Origin: Sphingomonas qomolangmaensis
GTDB taxonomy: Bacteria; Pseudomonadota; Alphaproteobacteria; Sphingomonadales; Sphingomonadaceae
DNA: 64,000 nucleotides
Direction of reading: 5' to 3'
Assembly: GCF_024496245.1 (NCBI RefSeq)
Contig: NZ_CP101740.1
Span: 124,001-188,000 of the forward strand
The position numbers were made by a program, and so were the translations under genes. Below, one piece after another: positions 53,307 to 62,391 of this stretch (position 1 is its first letter; each line of letters starts with the position of its first letter). The notes under the pieces were generated by a model. The model saw only the letters and a list, made by a program, of their open reading frames with translations. It did not search any database and was not told the origin of the DNA.

Positions 53307-54380
53307 ATGATCGAGCAGCCAGGCACCGCGCAGCCGGCGGACAAACAGTGGACGCCATCGCGCATCGCGCGCGCCGGGGTGATCCTGATCGCGCTGGTCG
53401 GCTTGGCGATGCTGCTGATCTCGCTGACCAACCTGTTCCTGCTGATCTTCGCCGCGATCGTGCTGTCGGCGGTGTTCGAGACGCTCGCCAGCCTGATGCA
53501 GCGCTGGACGAAGCTGCCGCGCGGGCTGGCGCTGACCGCTGCGGTGTTGCTGATCCTGGGCAGCTTCATCGGCATCTTCGCGATGTTCGGCGCGCAGCTC
53601 GCCGCCGAGTTCGACACGATCCGCGAAAAGTTTCCGACCGCGCTCGAGGGTATCCAGCAACAGCTCGATAGCTGGGGCGTCGGCGGCCAGGCGCGCGAGC
53701 TGGTGGCCGGTGGGACGAAGGACCTGACCAGCCTGCTGCAGGGCGCTGGCGGCTATGCGCTGTCGGCGGGTAGCGGGCTCGCCGATTTCGCGCTGGTGCT
53801 GGTGGGGGCGATCTTTCTGGCGGTCGAGCCGGGCGTGTATCGCCGCGGGCTGGTACTGCTGATGCCCGAGCGCGCCGAGGATGTGACCGAAGCAGCGCTC
53901 GACGATGCCGGGACCGCGCTCAAGGGCTGGATGATCGGTCAGCTGATGTCGATGGTGGTGGTCGCGGCGTTCACCGCGCTGGGGCTGTGGCTGCTCGGCG
54001 TGCCCGCGGCGGGCGGGCTGGGGCTGATCGCCGGGCTGCTCGACATCATCCCGTTCATCGGGCCGATCATCGCGGCGGTGCCGGCGGTGCTGCTGGCCTT
54101 CACGGTATCGCCGTCGACCGCCTTGTGGACGCTCGGGCTATTCCTGCTGATCCAGCAGATCCAGGGCAACCTGCTCCAGCCGCTGATCCAGAAGCGCGCG
54201 GTCGACGTGCCGCCGGGGGTGCTGCTGTTCGCGGTCGCGGGCGCGGGCATCCTGTTCGGGTTGCTCGGGGTGTTGCTCGCCGCGCCGCTGACGGTGGTGA
54301 TCTTCGTGCTGGTGCAGCGAATCTATGTGAAGACGCTGCTGGGCAAGCCGATCGAGACCGCCGCAGAAAAGGCCGACTGA
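53307..54380 (+). CDS. AI-2E family transporter
   Basis: A 357-residue inner-membrane protein. The first two helices are VILIALVGLAMLLIS and LFLLIFAAIVLSAVF. A central amphipathic part (FDTIREKFPTALEGIQQQLD) precedes the conserved LLDIIPFIGPIIAAVPAVLLA and QIQGNLLQPLIQKRAVDVPP motifs of the AI-2E/TerC-like exporter family. The family name derives from TqsA, but most members transport other compounds, including sodium/proton antiport in some. AGGGGGA precedes the ATG. It stands between the receptor and a minus-strand lyase. Confidence 0.88.
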   Translation: MIEQPGTAQPADKQWTPSRIARAGVILIALVGLAMLLISLTNLFLLIFAAIVLSAVFETLASLMQRWTKLPRGLALTAAVLLILGSFIGIFAMFGAQLAAEFDTIREKFPTALEGIQQQLDSWGVGGQARELVAGGTKDLTSLLQGAGGYALSAGSGLADFALVLVGAIFLAVEPGVYRRGLVLLMPERAEDVTEAALDDAGTALKGWMIGQLMSMVVVAAFTALGLWLLGVPAAGGLGLIAGLLDIIPFIGPIIAAVPAVLLAFTVSPSTALWTLGLFLLIQQIQGNLLQPLIQKRAVDVPPGVLLFAVAGAGILFGLLGVLLAAPLTVVIFVLVQRIYVKTLLGKPIETAAEKAD

Positions 54381-54386
54381 CGCCCG

Positions 54387-55226
54387 TCAGCGGCCGACGG
54401 TCGCCAGCACGCGCAGCGCCTGCGCGAGGTGCAGGCGTTCGACCATTCGGCCGTCGAGGCGGATCGCGCCTTTGCCAGCATGTTCGGGTAGCGCGAAGGC
54501 GTCGCGGATCGCTTCGGCCTCGGCGATTTCGGCGGTGCCGGGGCTGAACGCGCTGTTGCAGGCGGCGATCTGCGAGGGGTGGATCAGCGTCTTACCGTCG
54601 AAGCCGAAACGGCGGCCCTGCGCGCATTCGGCGACGAGCCCTTGCGCATCGTCGATGCCGTTGAAGACGCCGTCGAGCGCGCCGAGGCCGTGCGCGCGCG
54701 CTGCAGCGACAGTGGTGGCGAGGAAGGAATGGAAGGGCAGGCGGTCGCTGCCGGGCTGCATCCCCATGTCCTTGGCAAGATCGTTGATCCCCATCACCAG
54801 CGCGGCGAGCCGCGGCGCGGCGGCTATCTGGCCCAATGCGAGCAAGGCGGCGGGGGTCTCGATCATCGCCCAGAGCGCCACGTCCCCGGGCAGGAGCGCG
54901 GCGCAGGCGGCAAGGTCGGCGGGGCCGTTGACCTTGGGGAGCAGGATGGCGTGCGGCGGGGCTTCGGCGAGCGCGGCGAGGTCGGCGGCGGCCCATTCGG
55001 TGTCGAGCGCGTTGATGCGGACGACCAGTTCGCGGTCGCCGAAATCGCCCAGCGCGAGCGCTGTCACCGCTTGCGCGCGCGCGGCTTCCTTCGCCTCGGG
55101 CGCGACCGAGTCTTCGAGGTCGAGGATCACCACGTCGCAGGCGAGCGTGCGCGCCTTGGCGATCGCGCGGTCGTTCGAGGCGGGCAGGTACAGCGCGCTG
55201 CGGCGGCGGCGGGGGGTGTCGGTCAT
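54387..55226 (-). CDS. HpcH/HpaI aldolase / CitE-like CoA ester lyase
   Basis: A 279-residue TIM-barrel enzyme of the CitE/Mcl family. It begins SALYLPASNDRAIAKARTL. It has the metal-ligand and CoA motifs VVILDLEDSVAPEAK, VVRINALDTEW, the AMIETPAALLAL glutamate and GINDLAKDMG with the aspartate ligand. The C-terminal FDGKTLIHPSQIAACN is a family signature. Likely substrates are malyl- or citramalyl-CoA. There is no citrate lyase cluster nearby. It is convergent with the AI-2E gene with six bases between. Confidence 0.87.
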   Translation of the reverse strand: MTDTPRRRRSALYLPASNDRAIAKARTLACDVVILDLEDSVAPEAKEAARAQAVTALALGDFGDRELVVRINALDTEWAAADLAALAEAPPHAILLPKVNGPADLAACAALLPGDVALWAMIETPAALLALGQIAAAPRLAALVMGINDLAKDMGMQPGSDRLPFHSFLATTVAAARAHGLGALDGVFNGIDDAQGLVAECAQGRRFGFDGKTLIHPSQIAACNSAFSPGTAEIAEAEAIRDAFALPEHAGKGAIRLDGRMVERLHLAQALRVLATVGR

Positions 55227-55299
55227 GGCGCGGGGATAGCATCGGCGGCGGGGGGATGCCTATGGGGAGCGGCTGCTTGCGCTTCCGTGCCTCCAAGTG

Positions 55300-55385
55300 C
55301 CGTCGCCCCAGCGAAAGCTGGGGCATCCCCGTTTGGTGGGCGACGCGTGCCACACGGGGAGATCCCAGCTTTCGCTGGGATGACG
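55300..55385 (+). repeat. Palindromic repeat, family D
   Basis: GTCGCCCCAGCGAAAGCTGG followed by GGCATCCCCGT pairs with ACGGGGAGATCCCAGC and TTTCGCTGGGATGAC. The inner GGGCGACGCGTGCC is a loop-like part. It fills most of the gap between the lyase and cobU. Confidence 0.85.
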
Positions 55386-55434
55386 TGTGTTGGGTGGGGG
55401 CGTGTGTTGGTGGGGGTGTTGCTCGAAGCGCGAG

Positions 55435-55944
55435 CTACTTCATCCGCAACGCCAACCCCGCCGCAACCAGCACCACCGAATCTGCCGCCGCCGCCACCCG
55501 CTGGTTCAGTCGCCCGGCTTCATCGCGAAACCGGCGGGCCAGCGCGTTTTCGGGGACGATGCCCATGCCGACTTCATTCGATACCAGCATCACCGGACAG
55601 CGCGCCGCCGCGAGGGCAGCGACCAGTGCATCGGCGGCGGGCTCGATCGGGTGGTCGCCCAGCATCAGGTTGGTCAGCCACAAGGTGAGGCAGTCGACCA
55701 GCAGCACCGATCCTTCGCCGCTTTCGCGCACAATCGCGGCGGGTAGGTCGAGCGGGCATTCCACGGTGCGCCAGCGCGCGCCGCGATCGGCGATGTGGTG
55801 GGCGATCCGGTCGGTCATTTCCTCGTCGAAGGCCTGTGCTGTCGCGAGATACACCAGTGATCCCGGCAGCGCTTCGGCGGCGGCCTGCGCCAGCCGGCTC
55901 TTGCCCGATCGGGCGCCGCCAATGAAGAAATGCACGCGATCCAA
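55435..55944 (-). CDS. cobU: Adenosylcobinamide kinase / guanylyltransferase
   Basis: CobU (CobP) phosphorylates adenosylcobinamide and activates it with GMP in nucleotide-loop assembly. The 169-residue product has the P-loop FIGGARSGKSRLAQ, GSLVYLATAQAFDEEM, DCLTLWLTNLM, and VSNEVGMGIVPENALAR. The guanylylated histidine in the AHHIADRGARWRTVE stretch is present. It is divergent from the riboswitch-led btuB operon. The riboswitch would not control it on this strand, so it may have its own regulation. Confidence 0.94.
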   Translation of the reverse strand: MDRVHFFIGGARSGKSRLAQAAAEALPGSLVYLATAQAFDEEMTDRIAHHIADRGARWRTVECPLDLPAAIVRESGEGSVLLVDCLTLWLTNLMLGDHPIEPAADALVAALAAARCPVMLVSNEVGMGIVPENALARRFRDEAGRLNQRVAAAADSVVLVAAGLALRMK

Positions 55945-55987
55945 GCCTATTGCCTCCGCTTCGACCGCATATTAGGGGCGATCGGGT

Positions 55988-56160
55988 GACAGGTTCCCAG
56001 AGATGGGATCAAAAGGGAACCCGGAAGCGGCCAAGCCGTGATCCGGGGCTGTACCCGCAACTGTGACCGGCGAGCGTTCGCCCATCCATGCCACTGGACC
56101 CTCGGGTCCGGGAAGGCGGGACGAACGCGGTGACCCGGGAGCCAGGAGACCTGCCTGTCA
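55988..56160 (+). promoter_or_regulatory. Cobalamin riboswitch
   Basis: The consensus elements are in order: AGGTTCCC, AAAAGGGAACCCGG, the B12 box core GCCGTGATCCGGGGCTGTACC, CGCAACTGTGACCGGCGAG, GCCACTGGACCC, GGGAAGGCGG, and the closing GAGCCAGGAGACCTGCCTGT. This is a class I AdoCbl-type aptamer on the plus strand. It precedes the btuB gene, and B12 binding should turn the operon down. Confidence 0.95.
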
Positions 56161-56229
56161 CGGTCGGTCCATCGCGCGGACGGGAATATCCGGGCGATCG
56201 AGGTTTTTTCCTCGTGTGACGACACCGTT

Positions 56230-56309
56230 GGGGTGGCGCGCGTGGGAAGGATTCCACGACCACATGATCGTGCCCGCCGGGCGCGCGACCCCTTGTTGTT
56301 GATGAGGGG
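56230..56309 (+). promoter_or_regulatory. Riboswitch expression platform with alternative stems
   Basis: GGGGT(GG)CGCGCG at 56230-56242 can pair with CGCGCGACCCC at 56282-56292, an 11-base-pair stem. Alternatively CCCCT at 56289 pairs with AGGGG at 56305, which is the btuB ribosome site. The two pairings exclude each other, which suggests control of translation initiation. Which state is B12-bound cannot be read from sequence. Confidence 0.55.
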
Positions 56310-56315
56310 AAGAAC

Positions 56316-58214
56316 ATGCCTGTCCGTATTTCGTTACTTTCGCTGGCCGTCGTGCTGGCGGCATCGCCCGCTTACGCCCGCGATATCCCCGAAACCCCCG
56401 ACGACACGATCGTCGTCACCGCCAACCGCAGCGAGCAGCCGCTCGACCGAGTCGGCCAGAGCATCAGCATCCTCGATGCCGAGGAAATCGAGATCCGCCA
56501 GACCCAAGCGGTCGCCGATCTGCTGCGGACGCTGCCCGGCGTCACCGTGACGCGCAACGGCGGGGTAGGGGCGGTGACGTCGGTGTCGATCCGCGGCGCG
56601 GATGGCGACCAGACCGTCGCGCTGATCGACGGGGTGAAGCTGAACGATCCGTCGTCGCCCGGCGGCGGTTTCAACTTCGGAAACCTGCTGGTCGGCAATA
56701 TCCAGCGGATCGAGGTGCTTCGCGGGCCGTCGTCGATCCTGTGGGGCAGCCAGGCGATCGGCGGCGTCGTCAACCTGCTGACCGCGCCGCCGACCGAGGC
56801 GCTGGCGGTGAACGCGCGCGCCGAAGCTGGGTGGCGCAATACCGGCCAGGCAGTCGCCAATATTTCGGGCAAGGCGGGGCCGCTTTCGGCGAGCGCGGGG
56901 GGCGGCTATTTCCGTAGCGACGGCATTTCGGCGTTCGGCGCCGGCAACGAGCGCGATGGTTATCGCAACTGGGGTGCGAACCTGAACCTCAACCTGGCGC
57001 TGACCGACGCGATTTCGTTCGACGCGCGCGGCTATTATTCGGACGGGCGGGTCGAGATCGACGGCTTCGCAGCCCCGAGCTTCGCGTTCGGCGATACCGA
57101 GGAGTACAGCACGACGCGCGAGTTCGTCGGCTATGCGGGGCTCAACGCCGCGCTGTTCGACGGGCGGTTCCGCAACCGGCTGGGCTTTGCCTATACCGAT
57201 TCGGATCGCGCCAGCTTCGACCCCGCCGAGACCTTCGCGGGCAAGGGCCGCAACGAGCGGCTGGAATATCAGGGCGTCGTCGATATCGTCGCGGGTAGCC
57301 AGGCGACCTTCGGGCTCGAGCGCGAGACCTCGCGCTTCACCTCGTCGAGCTATGGCGGCCCCGAGACGCGCGGGCGCGCGCAGATCGACAGCGTATATGG
57401 CCAGCTGGTGGCGACACCGATCGCCGGGCTGACGCTGACTGGCGGGCTGCGGCACGACGAGCATAACCGCTTCGGCGGCGCGACCACCGCGGCGGCGAGC
57501 GGGGTGTTCTCGCCCAATGACGGCGCTACGATCCTGCGCGCGAGCTATAGCGAGGGGTTCAAGGCGCCGTCGCTGTTCCAGCTGCAGAGCGAATATGGGA
57601 ATCAGGCGCTTCGGCCCGAACGCGCGCATGGCTGGGACGCCGGGCTGACACAGCGGCTGCTCGATGGCGCGATCGAGGCGATTGCGACCTATTTCCGGCG
57701 CGACAGCCAGGACCTGATCGTGTTCGTGTCGTGCCCCGCGCCGCTGAGCGGCATCTGCGCCGGACGGCCATCGGGCACCTACGACAATATCGCGGAGGCG
57801 ACGTCGAAGGGTGTCGAGGTGGCGCTGGCGCTGCAGCCAGTGCCCGCGCTGCGCATCCAGGGGAGCTACACGCATATCGACGCGCGCAACCGTTCGCCCG
57901 GCGATGCCAATTTCGACCGGCGATTGGCACGGCGGCCGAGCGACAGCGTGACGACGACGGTCGATTACAGCTGGCCGTTCGGGCTGCAGACGGGGGCGAC
58001 GCTGACGCATGTCGGCACCAGCTTCGACAATGCCAGCAACGCGCGGCGGATCGAGGGCTATGTGCTGGCCGAACTGCGCGCGGCGCTGCCGGTGACGCGC
58101 AATGTCGAGCTGTACGGGCGCGTCGAGAATCTGTTCGACGAGCGCTACGAAACGCTGTTCCGCTACGGCACGCCGGGGCGCGCTGCCTATGGCGGCGTTC
58201 GGGTGCGCTACTGA
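56316..58214 (+). CDS. btuB: TonB-dependent cobalamin receptor
   Basis: A 632-residue outer-membrane receptor for corrinoid uptake. The signal peptide ends AYARD near residue 22 and the TonB box is DDTIVVTA. The plug has ADLLRTLPGVTVTRNGGVGA, SIRGADGDQTVALIDGVKL and EVLRGPSSILWGSQAIGGVVNLLT. The barrel ends with the aromatic GGVRVRY typical of membrane insertion. The upstream riboswitch and downstream btuFCD support the cobalamin assignment. Its TGA overlaps the next ATG (TGATG). Confidence 0.94.
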   Translation: MPVRISLLSLAVVLAASPAYARDIPETPDDTIVVTANRSEQPLDRVGQSISILDAEEIEIRQTQAVADLLRTLPGVTVTRNGGVGAVTSVSIRGADGDQTVALIDGVKLNDPSSPGGGFNFGNLLVGNIQRIEVLRGPSSILWGSQAIGGVVNLLTAPPTEALAVNARAEAGWRNTGQAVANISGKAGPLSASAGGGYFRSDGISAFGAGNERDGYRNWGANLNLNLALTDAISFDARGYYSDGRVEIDGFAAPSFAFGDTEEYSTTREFVGYAGLNAALFDGRFRNRLGFAYTDSDRASFDPAETFAGKGRNERLEYQGVVDIVAGSQATFGLERETSRFTSSSYGGPETRGRAQIDSVYGQLVATPIAGLTLTGGLRHDEHNRFGGATTAAASGVFSPNDGATILRASYSEGFKAPSLFQLQSEYGNQALRPERAHGWDAGLTQRLLDGAIEAIATYFRRDSQDLIVFVSCPAPLSGICAGRPSGTYDNIAEATSKGVEVALALQPVPALRIQGSYTHIDARNRSPGDANFDRRLARRPSDSVTTTVDYSWPFGLQTGATLTHVGTSFDNASNARRIEGYVLAELRAALPVTRNVELYGRVENLFDERYETLFRYGTPGRAAYGGVRVRY

Positions 58215-59230
58215 TGGCGCAGGCCGCCCGCATCGCTATCGCGCCGCCCGATATTGCCCGGTTCGCCGTGCATGGCGGACGGATCGATGCCGCGCGGGCG
58301 GCCTATTCCGCGGTCGCCGACTGGATCGATCTGTCGACGGGGCTCAGTCCCTGGGCCTGGCCCGCGACGATCGATGCCTCGGCGCTGACGCATCTGCCGA
58401 CGCCCGATGCGCTGGCCACGCTCGAGGCGACCGCCGCTGCTGCGTTCGGCACGAGCGCGGCGGGCGTGGTGGCGGTGCCGGGGAGCGATCTGGCGCTGCG
58501 ATTGCTGGGGCGGATGATCGGCGGGCATGCCGCGGTGGCGGGGCCGGGCTATTCGGGGCATGTGGCGATGTGGGCGGGCCGTGCGGTGGCTGCAGGGCTC
58601 GGGTCGCTTGCCGATAGCGCGCGCACGGGCGAGACCGTGGTGGTCGCGCGGCCCAACAATCCCGACGGGCATGTCGTCGATATCGCGACGCTAGAACGCC
58701 TTGCCGAGCGCGACGACTGGCTGATCGTCGACGAAGCCTTTGTCGATGCGACGCCCGAGCTGAGCCTGGCGGGGCAGGCATGGGATTCGCTGATCGTGCT
58801 GCGGTCGTTCGGCAAATTCTATGGGCTTGCAGGATTGCGGCTGGGGTTCGTGATCGCGCCGCCGGCGATCGTCCAGGGGTTGCGCGAGCTGCTCGGTGAC
58901 TGGCCGGTGTCGGGGCCGGCGATCGCGATCGGGACGGCCGCCTATGCCGATCGCGACTGGGCGGCGATGCAGGTGGCGCGGGTGACCGAGGCGGCGGCGC
59001 GGCTCGATGGGCTGTTTGCCGGCGCCGGGCTGCGCGTGGCGGGTGGCACCGCGTTGTTCCGGCTGGTCGAGACGCCGCACGCGCACGCGCTGTTCGACCA
59101 TCTGGCGCAGCGCGGCATCCTCACGCGGCCCTTCGCCGATCGGCCGCAGGCGTTGCGGCTGGGGTTGCCCGGCACCCCCGCGGCATGGGATCGCATCGAC
59201 ACCGCGCTCAACGACTGGAGCAAGCCATGA
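58214..59230 (+). CDS. cobD: Threonine-phosphate decarboxylase (CobD/CobC)
   Basis: This PLP enzyme makes aminopropanol phosphate for the nucleotide loop. The 338-residue product is a class I/II aminotransferase fold with WIDLSTGLSPWAWP, VVARPNNPDGHVVD, the LIVDEAFVD PLP aspartate, and the Schiff-base lysine RSFGKFYGLAGLRLG. In alphaproteobacterial pathways the same function is labelled cobC. A histidinol-phosphate-like aminotransferase role is ruled out mainly by context. It is coupled to btuB and cobO. Confidence 0.9.
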   Translation: MAQAARIAIAPPDIARFAVHGGRIDAARAAYSAVADWIDLSTGLSPWAWPATIDASALTHLPTPDALATLEATAAAAFGTSAAGVVAVPGSDLALRLLGRMIGGHAAVAGPGYSGHVAMWAGRAVAAGLGSLADSARTGETVVVARPNNPDGHVVDIATLERLAERDDWLIVDEAFVDATPELSLAGQAWDSLIVLRSFGKFYGLAGLRLGFVIAPPAIVQGLRELLGDWPVSGPAIAIGTAAYADRDWAAMQVARVTEAAARLDGLFAGAGLRVAGGTALFRLVETPHAHALFDHLAQRGILTRPFADRPQALRLGLPGTPAAWDRIDTALNDWSKP

Positions 59231-59838
59231 CCGACACGCCCGACGACTATGCCCGCCACAACGCCCGCATGAAGCGGGTTCAGGCGGCGCGCGAGCGGAT
59301 GCAGGCGCGCCACACGCTCGAACGCGGGCTGCTGATCGTCCATACCGGCAACGGCAAGGGCAAATCCTCCTCGGCCTTCGGCATGGCGATCCGTTCGCTT
59401 GGCTGGGGTATGAAGGTCGGCATCGTCCAATATGTGAAGGGCGCGTGGGAAACCGGCGAGAAGAACTTCTTCATGGCATCGCCCGACCTGTTGACCTTCG
59501 AAGTGATGGGCGAAGGCTTCACCTGGGACACGCAGGATCGCGCGCGCGATATCGAGGCGGCGCGCGCGGCGTGGGAGCGATCGAAGGAACTGATCCTCGA
59601 CCCCGCCTATGATTTCATCATCCTCGACGAGCTCAACATCGTGCTGCGCAACGATACGCTCCCGATCGACGAGATCGTCGGCTTCCTGCGCGACCGCCCG
59701 CTGACCAAGCATGTGTGCATCACCGGGCGGGGCGCGAAGCCCGAACTGCTCGAGATCGCCGATCTGGTGACCGAATTCGCCGAGGTGAAGCATCCGTACA
59801 AGGCGGGCTTCAAGGCGCAGAAGGGCGTCGAATATTGA
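59227..59838 (+). CDS. cobO: Cob(I)yrinic acid a,c-diamide adenosyltransferase
   Basis: CobO attaches the adenosyl group to reduced corrinoid. The 203-residue product has the P-loop VHTGNGKGKSSSAFGMAIR, VGIVQYVKGAWETGE, LDELNIVLR with the acidic pair, and VCITGRGAKPELLEIADLVTE. The end KHPYKAGFKAQKGVEY matches CobA/CobO. ATGA overlap with cobD. CobO type (BtuR) contrasts with PduO, so the enzyme probably works on both de novo and salvaged corrinoids. Confidence 0.95.
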   Translation: MTDTPDDYARHNARMKRVQAARERMQARHTLERGLLIVHTGNGKGKSSSAFGMAIRSLGWGMKVGIVQYVKGAWETGEKNFFMASPDLLTFEVMGEGFTWDTQDRARDIEAARAAWERSKELILDPAYDFIILDELNIVLRNDTLPIDEIVGFLRDRPLTKHVCITGRGAKPELLEIADLVTEFAEVKHPYKAGFKAQKGVEY

Positions 59839-60665
59839 AGCGCGCGGCAATCCTGGCGGCGCTGCTGTGCGTGGGGGCGGCCCCCGCGCCAGCCCCCTTG
59901 CGCGCCCCCTTGCGCGTGGTGTCGATCAACCCCTGCGCCGATTCGGTGCTGATGCGCGTCGCCGATCGTGGCCAGATCGCGGCGATCAGCCATTATTCGC
60001 ACGATCCCGAGGCCAGCTCTATCCCCGTCACCATCGCGCGCCACTTCAAGGCGACGTCGGGGACTGCCGAGGAAGTGGTGGCGCTTGCCCCCGACGTGGT
60101 GCTGTCGGGCCAGCATGTCGCGCCCTCGACGATCCTGGCGCTGCGGCGGATGGGCGTACGGCTGGTGCAGTTGCCGGTGCCGACGACGATTGCCGAAAGC
60201 GTGGCGCAGGTACGGCTGATCGCCGACACGGTCGGGCGGCCCGAGCGCGGTGCGGTGCTGGCCGGCGCGATCGAACGCGCGGTGCGAGCGGCGGAGCCCG
60301 CCGATGACCGGGCGATTCCCGCACTGATCTGGCAGGGCGGCGGGCTGGTGCCGGGCACCGACACGCTGTCGAGCGACATGCTGCGCGCCGGAGGATTTCG
60401 GAACCTCAGCGCCGATTACGGCCTCAAGAATTGGGATGTGCTGCCGCTCGAGCGTCTGGTGGCGAAGCCGCCGCGCGTGCTGCTGACGGTAGGGAAGGGC
60501 GAGGGGACCGGCGACCGGCGGCTGAGCCATCCGGTGCTTCGCCCGCTCGCGCGCCACATGGTGCGCGCGGCCTGGCCCGAGCGGCTGATGCATTGCGGCG
60601 GGCCGACGATCGTCGATGCGATGACTCGGCTGCGCGCGATCCGTAGCCGATTGCCCGCCGCATGA
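59835..60665 (+). CDS. btuF: ABC transporter periplasmic substrate-binding protein, BtuF-like
   Basis: A 276-residue periplasmic corrinoid-binding protein. A TTG start overlaps the cobO stop (TTGA) and begins a short signal peptide, MKRAAILAALLCVGAAPAPA. The Peripla_BP_2 domain shows VVSINPCADSVLMRVADRG, AEEVVALAPDVVLSG and LMHCGGPTIVDAM. Siderophore-type binding proteins share the fold, but the operon between cobO and btuC points to B12. No better start exists upstream. Confidence 0.87.
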   Translation: MKRAAILAALLCVGAAPAPAPLRAPLRVVSINPCADSVLMRVADRGQIAAISHYSHDPEASSIPVTIARHFKATSGTAEEVVALAPDVVLSGQHVAPSTILALRRMGVRLVQLPVPTTIAESVAQVRLIADTVGRPERGAVLAGAIERAVRAAEPADDRAIPALIWQGGGLVPGTDTLSSDMLRAGGFRNLSADYGLKNWDVLPLERLVAKPPRVLLTVGKGEGTGDRRLSHPVLRPLARHMVRAAWPERLMHCGGPTIVDAMTRLRAIRSRLPAA

Positions 60666-61621
60666 GACTGAACCTGACATTGGCGGTTGGCATCGCCTTC
60701 GCGGTGGTTCTTTCGCTGATCGCGGGAAAGGTGTGGCTTCCCGCCGAAGCGTGGAACGCCGACGACCCGCGCTTCCTGATCATCTTCGAACTGCGGATGC
60801 CGCGGACGGTGCTGGGGCTGGCGATCGGCGCGGCGCTGGGGCTGTCGGGTGCGGCGATGCAGGGGTATCTGCGCAATCCGCTTGCGGATCCGGGGCTGTT
60901 CGGCGTCTCGGCGGGGGCGGCGCTGGGGGCTGTGCTGTCGATGTTCTTCGGCTTCGCGCTGTCGGCTTGGCTGCTGCCCGCCTTCGCGCTGACCGGCGCT
61001 GCGGCTACGATGGCGCTGCTGGCGTTGCTCGCCGGACGATCTGCGAGCGTGCTGGTGTTCACCCTGGCGGGCGTCATCGTGTCGAGCGTCGCAGGGTCAA
61101 TGACCGCGCTGGCGATCAGCCTCGCGCCCACGCCCTTCGCCGCGAGCGAGATCGTGACCTGGCTGATGGGCGCGCTGACCGATCGCAGCTGGGACGACGT
61201 GCTGCTGGCGCTGCCGATCATCGCGGTCGGCGCGGCGTGCATTGCCTTTACCGGGCGCGCGCTCGACGTGTTGACGCTGGGCGAGGCGGCGGCACGATCG
61301 ATGGGGGTCGATCGCACGCGGCTGCAATGGCTGATCGTGATCGGCGTCGGGCTGTGCGTCGGCGCGTCGGTGGCGGCGGCGGGGATCATCGGCTTCGTGG
61401 GATTGATCGTGCCGCATCTGGTGCGTCCGTTCGTCGGCAACCGGCCCTCGGCGACGCTGCTCCCTTCGGCGCTGGGCGGGGCGCTGCTGCTGCTGCTCGC
61501 CGACAGCCTGGTGCGCGCAGCGCCGACGGTGAGCGAATTGCGGCTTGGCATCGCAATGTCGATGCTCGGCGGGCCGTTCTTCCTGGTGCTGCTGGTGCGG
61601 ATGCGGAGGAAGCTCGCATGA
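60662..61621 (+). CDS. btuC: FecCD-family ABC permease, BtuC-like
   Basis: A 319-residue inner-membrane permease with about ten helices. The FecCD signatures are RMPRTVLGLAIGAALGLSGAAMQ, NPLADPGLFGVSAGA, FTLAGVIVSSVAGSMTAL and GFVGLIVPHLVRPFVG; the latter sits at the coupling helix to the ATPase. It pairs with the following btuD. The ATG overlaps the btuF stop, and the end overlaps btuD by ATGA. Confidence 0.93.
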   Translation: MRLNLTLAVGIAFAVVLSLIAGKVWLPAEAWNADDPRFLIIFELRMPRTVLGLAIGAALGLSGAAMQGYLRNPLADPGLFGVSAGAALGAVLSMFFGFALSAWLLPAFALTGAAATMALLALLAGRSASVLVFTLAGVIVSSVAGSMTALAISLAPTPFAASEIVTWLMGALTDRSWDDVLLALPIIAVGAACIAFTGRALDVLTLGEAAARSMGVDRTRLQWLIVIGVGLCVGASVAAAGIIGFVGLIVPHLVRPFVGNRPSATLLPSALGGALLLLLADSLVRAAPTVSELRLGIAMSMLGGPFFLVLLVRMRRKLA

Positions 61622-62391
61622 ACGGGTTGCTGGTTCGCGCGCTGCGGCTGTCGCTCGGCGGCACGGCGGTGCTGGGCGGGATCGACGCCAGCTTCGCGCG
61701 CGGGCGGGTGGCGGCGGTGCTGGGGCCGAACGGCGCGGGCAAGAGCAGCCTGCTCGCCTGCCTCGCCAGCCTGCGCGCGCCCGACAGCGGCACGATCATG
61801 CTCGACGGGCAGGCACTGGCGGCGATCGACCCGCGCGATCGCGCGCGGCGGATCGGGCTGCTGCCGCAGACCGCCGATGTCCATTGGGACGTCGATGTCG
61901 CGACCTTGGTGGCGCTGGGCCGCTATCCCCGGCGCGGGCGTTGGGGCGAGAGCGACGAGGATCGCGCGGCGGTGGCGCGCGCGATGGCGGCGACCGATGT
62001 CACGCGCTTCGCCGATCGCCGGGTCGAGACATTGTCGGGGGGCGAGCGCGGGCGGGTGCTGCTCGCGCGCGTGCTGGCGGGCGAGCCCGAATGGCTGCTT
62101 GCCGACGAACCGCTCGCCAGCCTCGATCCCGCGCACCAGCTCGACGTGCTCGATCGGCTGCGGGCGGTGGCGGGCGAGGGCGCGGGGGTGGTGGTGGTGC
62201 TCCACGACCTCAACCAGGCGGCGCGCGTGGCCGACGATGTCGTGCTGATGCGCGGCGGGCGGATCGTCGCGGCGGGCGCACCCGAAACCGTGCTGACGCC
62301 GGCGCTGATCGCGCAGACTTACGGCGTCGAGGCGCATGTGGGGCACACGCCCGAAGGGCAGCGCTATGTGATCCCGGTGCGGCGGACGTGA
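61618..62391 (+). CDS. btuD: ABC transporter ATP-binding protein, BtuD-like
   Basis: A 257-residue ATPase. The Walker A is VLGPNGAGKSSLLACL, the Q-loop GLLPQTADVHWDV, the signature LSGGERGRVLLARVL, and the Walker B WLLADEPLASLDPAHQ, followed by the H-loop VVLHDLNQAARVADD. All residues for ATP hydrolysis are intact. It completes the BtuCDF importer. Its stop overlaps the start of cbiB (TGATG). Confidence 0.94.
   Translation: MNGLLVRALRLSLGGTAVLGGIDASFARGRVAAVLGPNGAGKSSLLACLASLRAPDSGTIMLDGQALAAIDPRDRARRIGLLPQTADVHWDVDVATLVALGRYPRRGRWGESDEDRAAVARAMAATDVTRFADRRVETLSGGERGRVLLARVLAGEPEWLLADEPLASLDPAHQLDVLDRLRAVAGEGAGVVVVLHDLNQAARVADDVVLMRGGRIVAAGAPETVLTPALIAQTYGVEAHVGHTPEGQRYVIPVRRT

Noticed and set aside
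49855-53358. Minus-strand frame of more than 1100 codons across the siderophore unit
   Set aside because: Low-complexity Arg/Gly/Gln/Asp-rich translation with no motifs, antisense to three well-supported genes.
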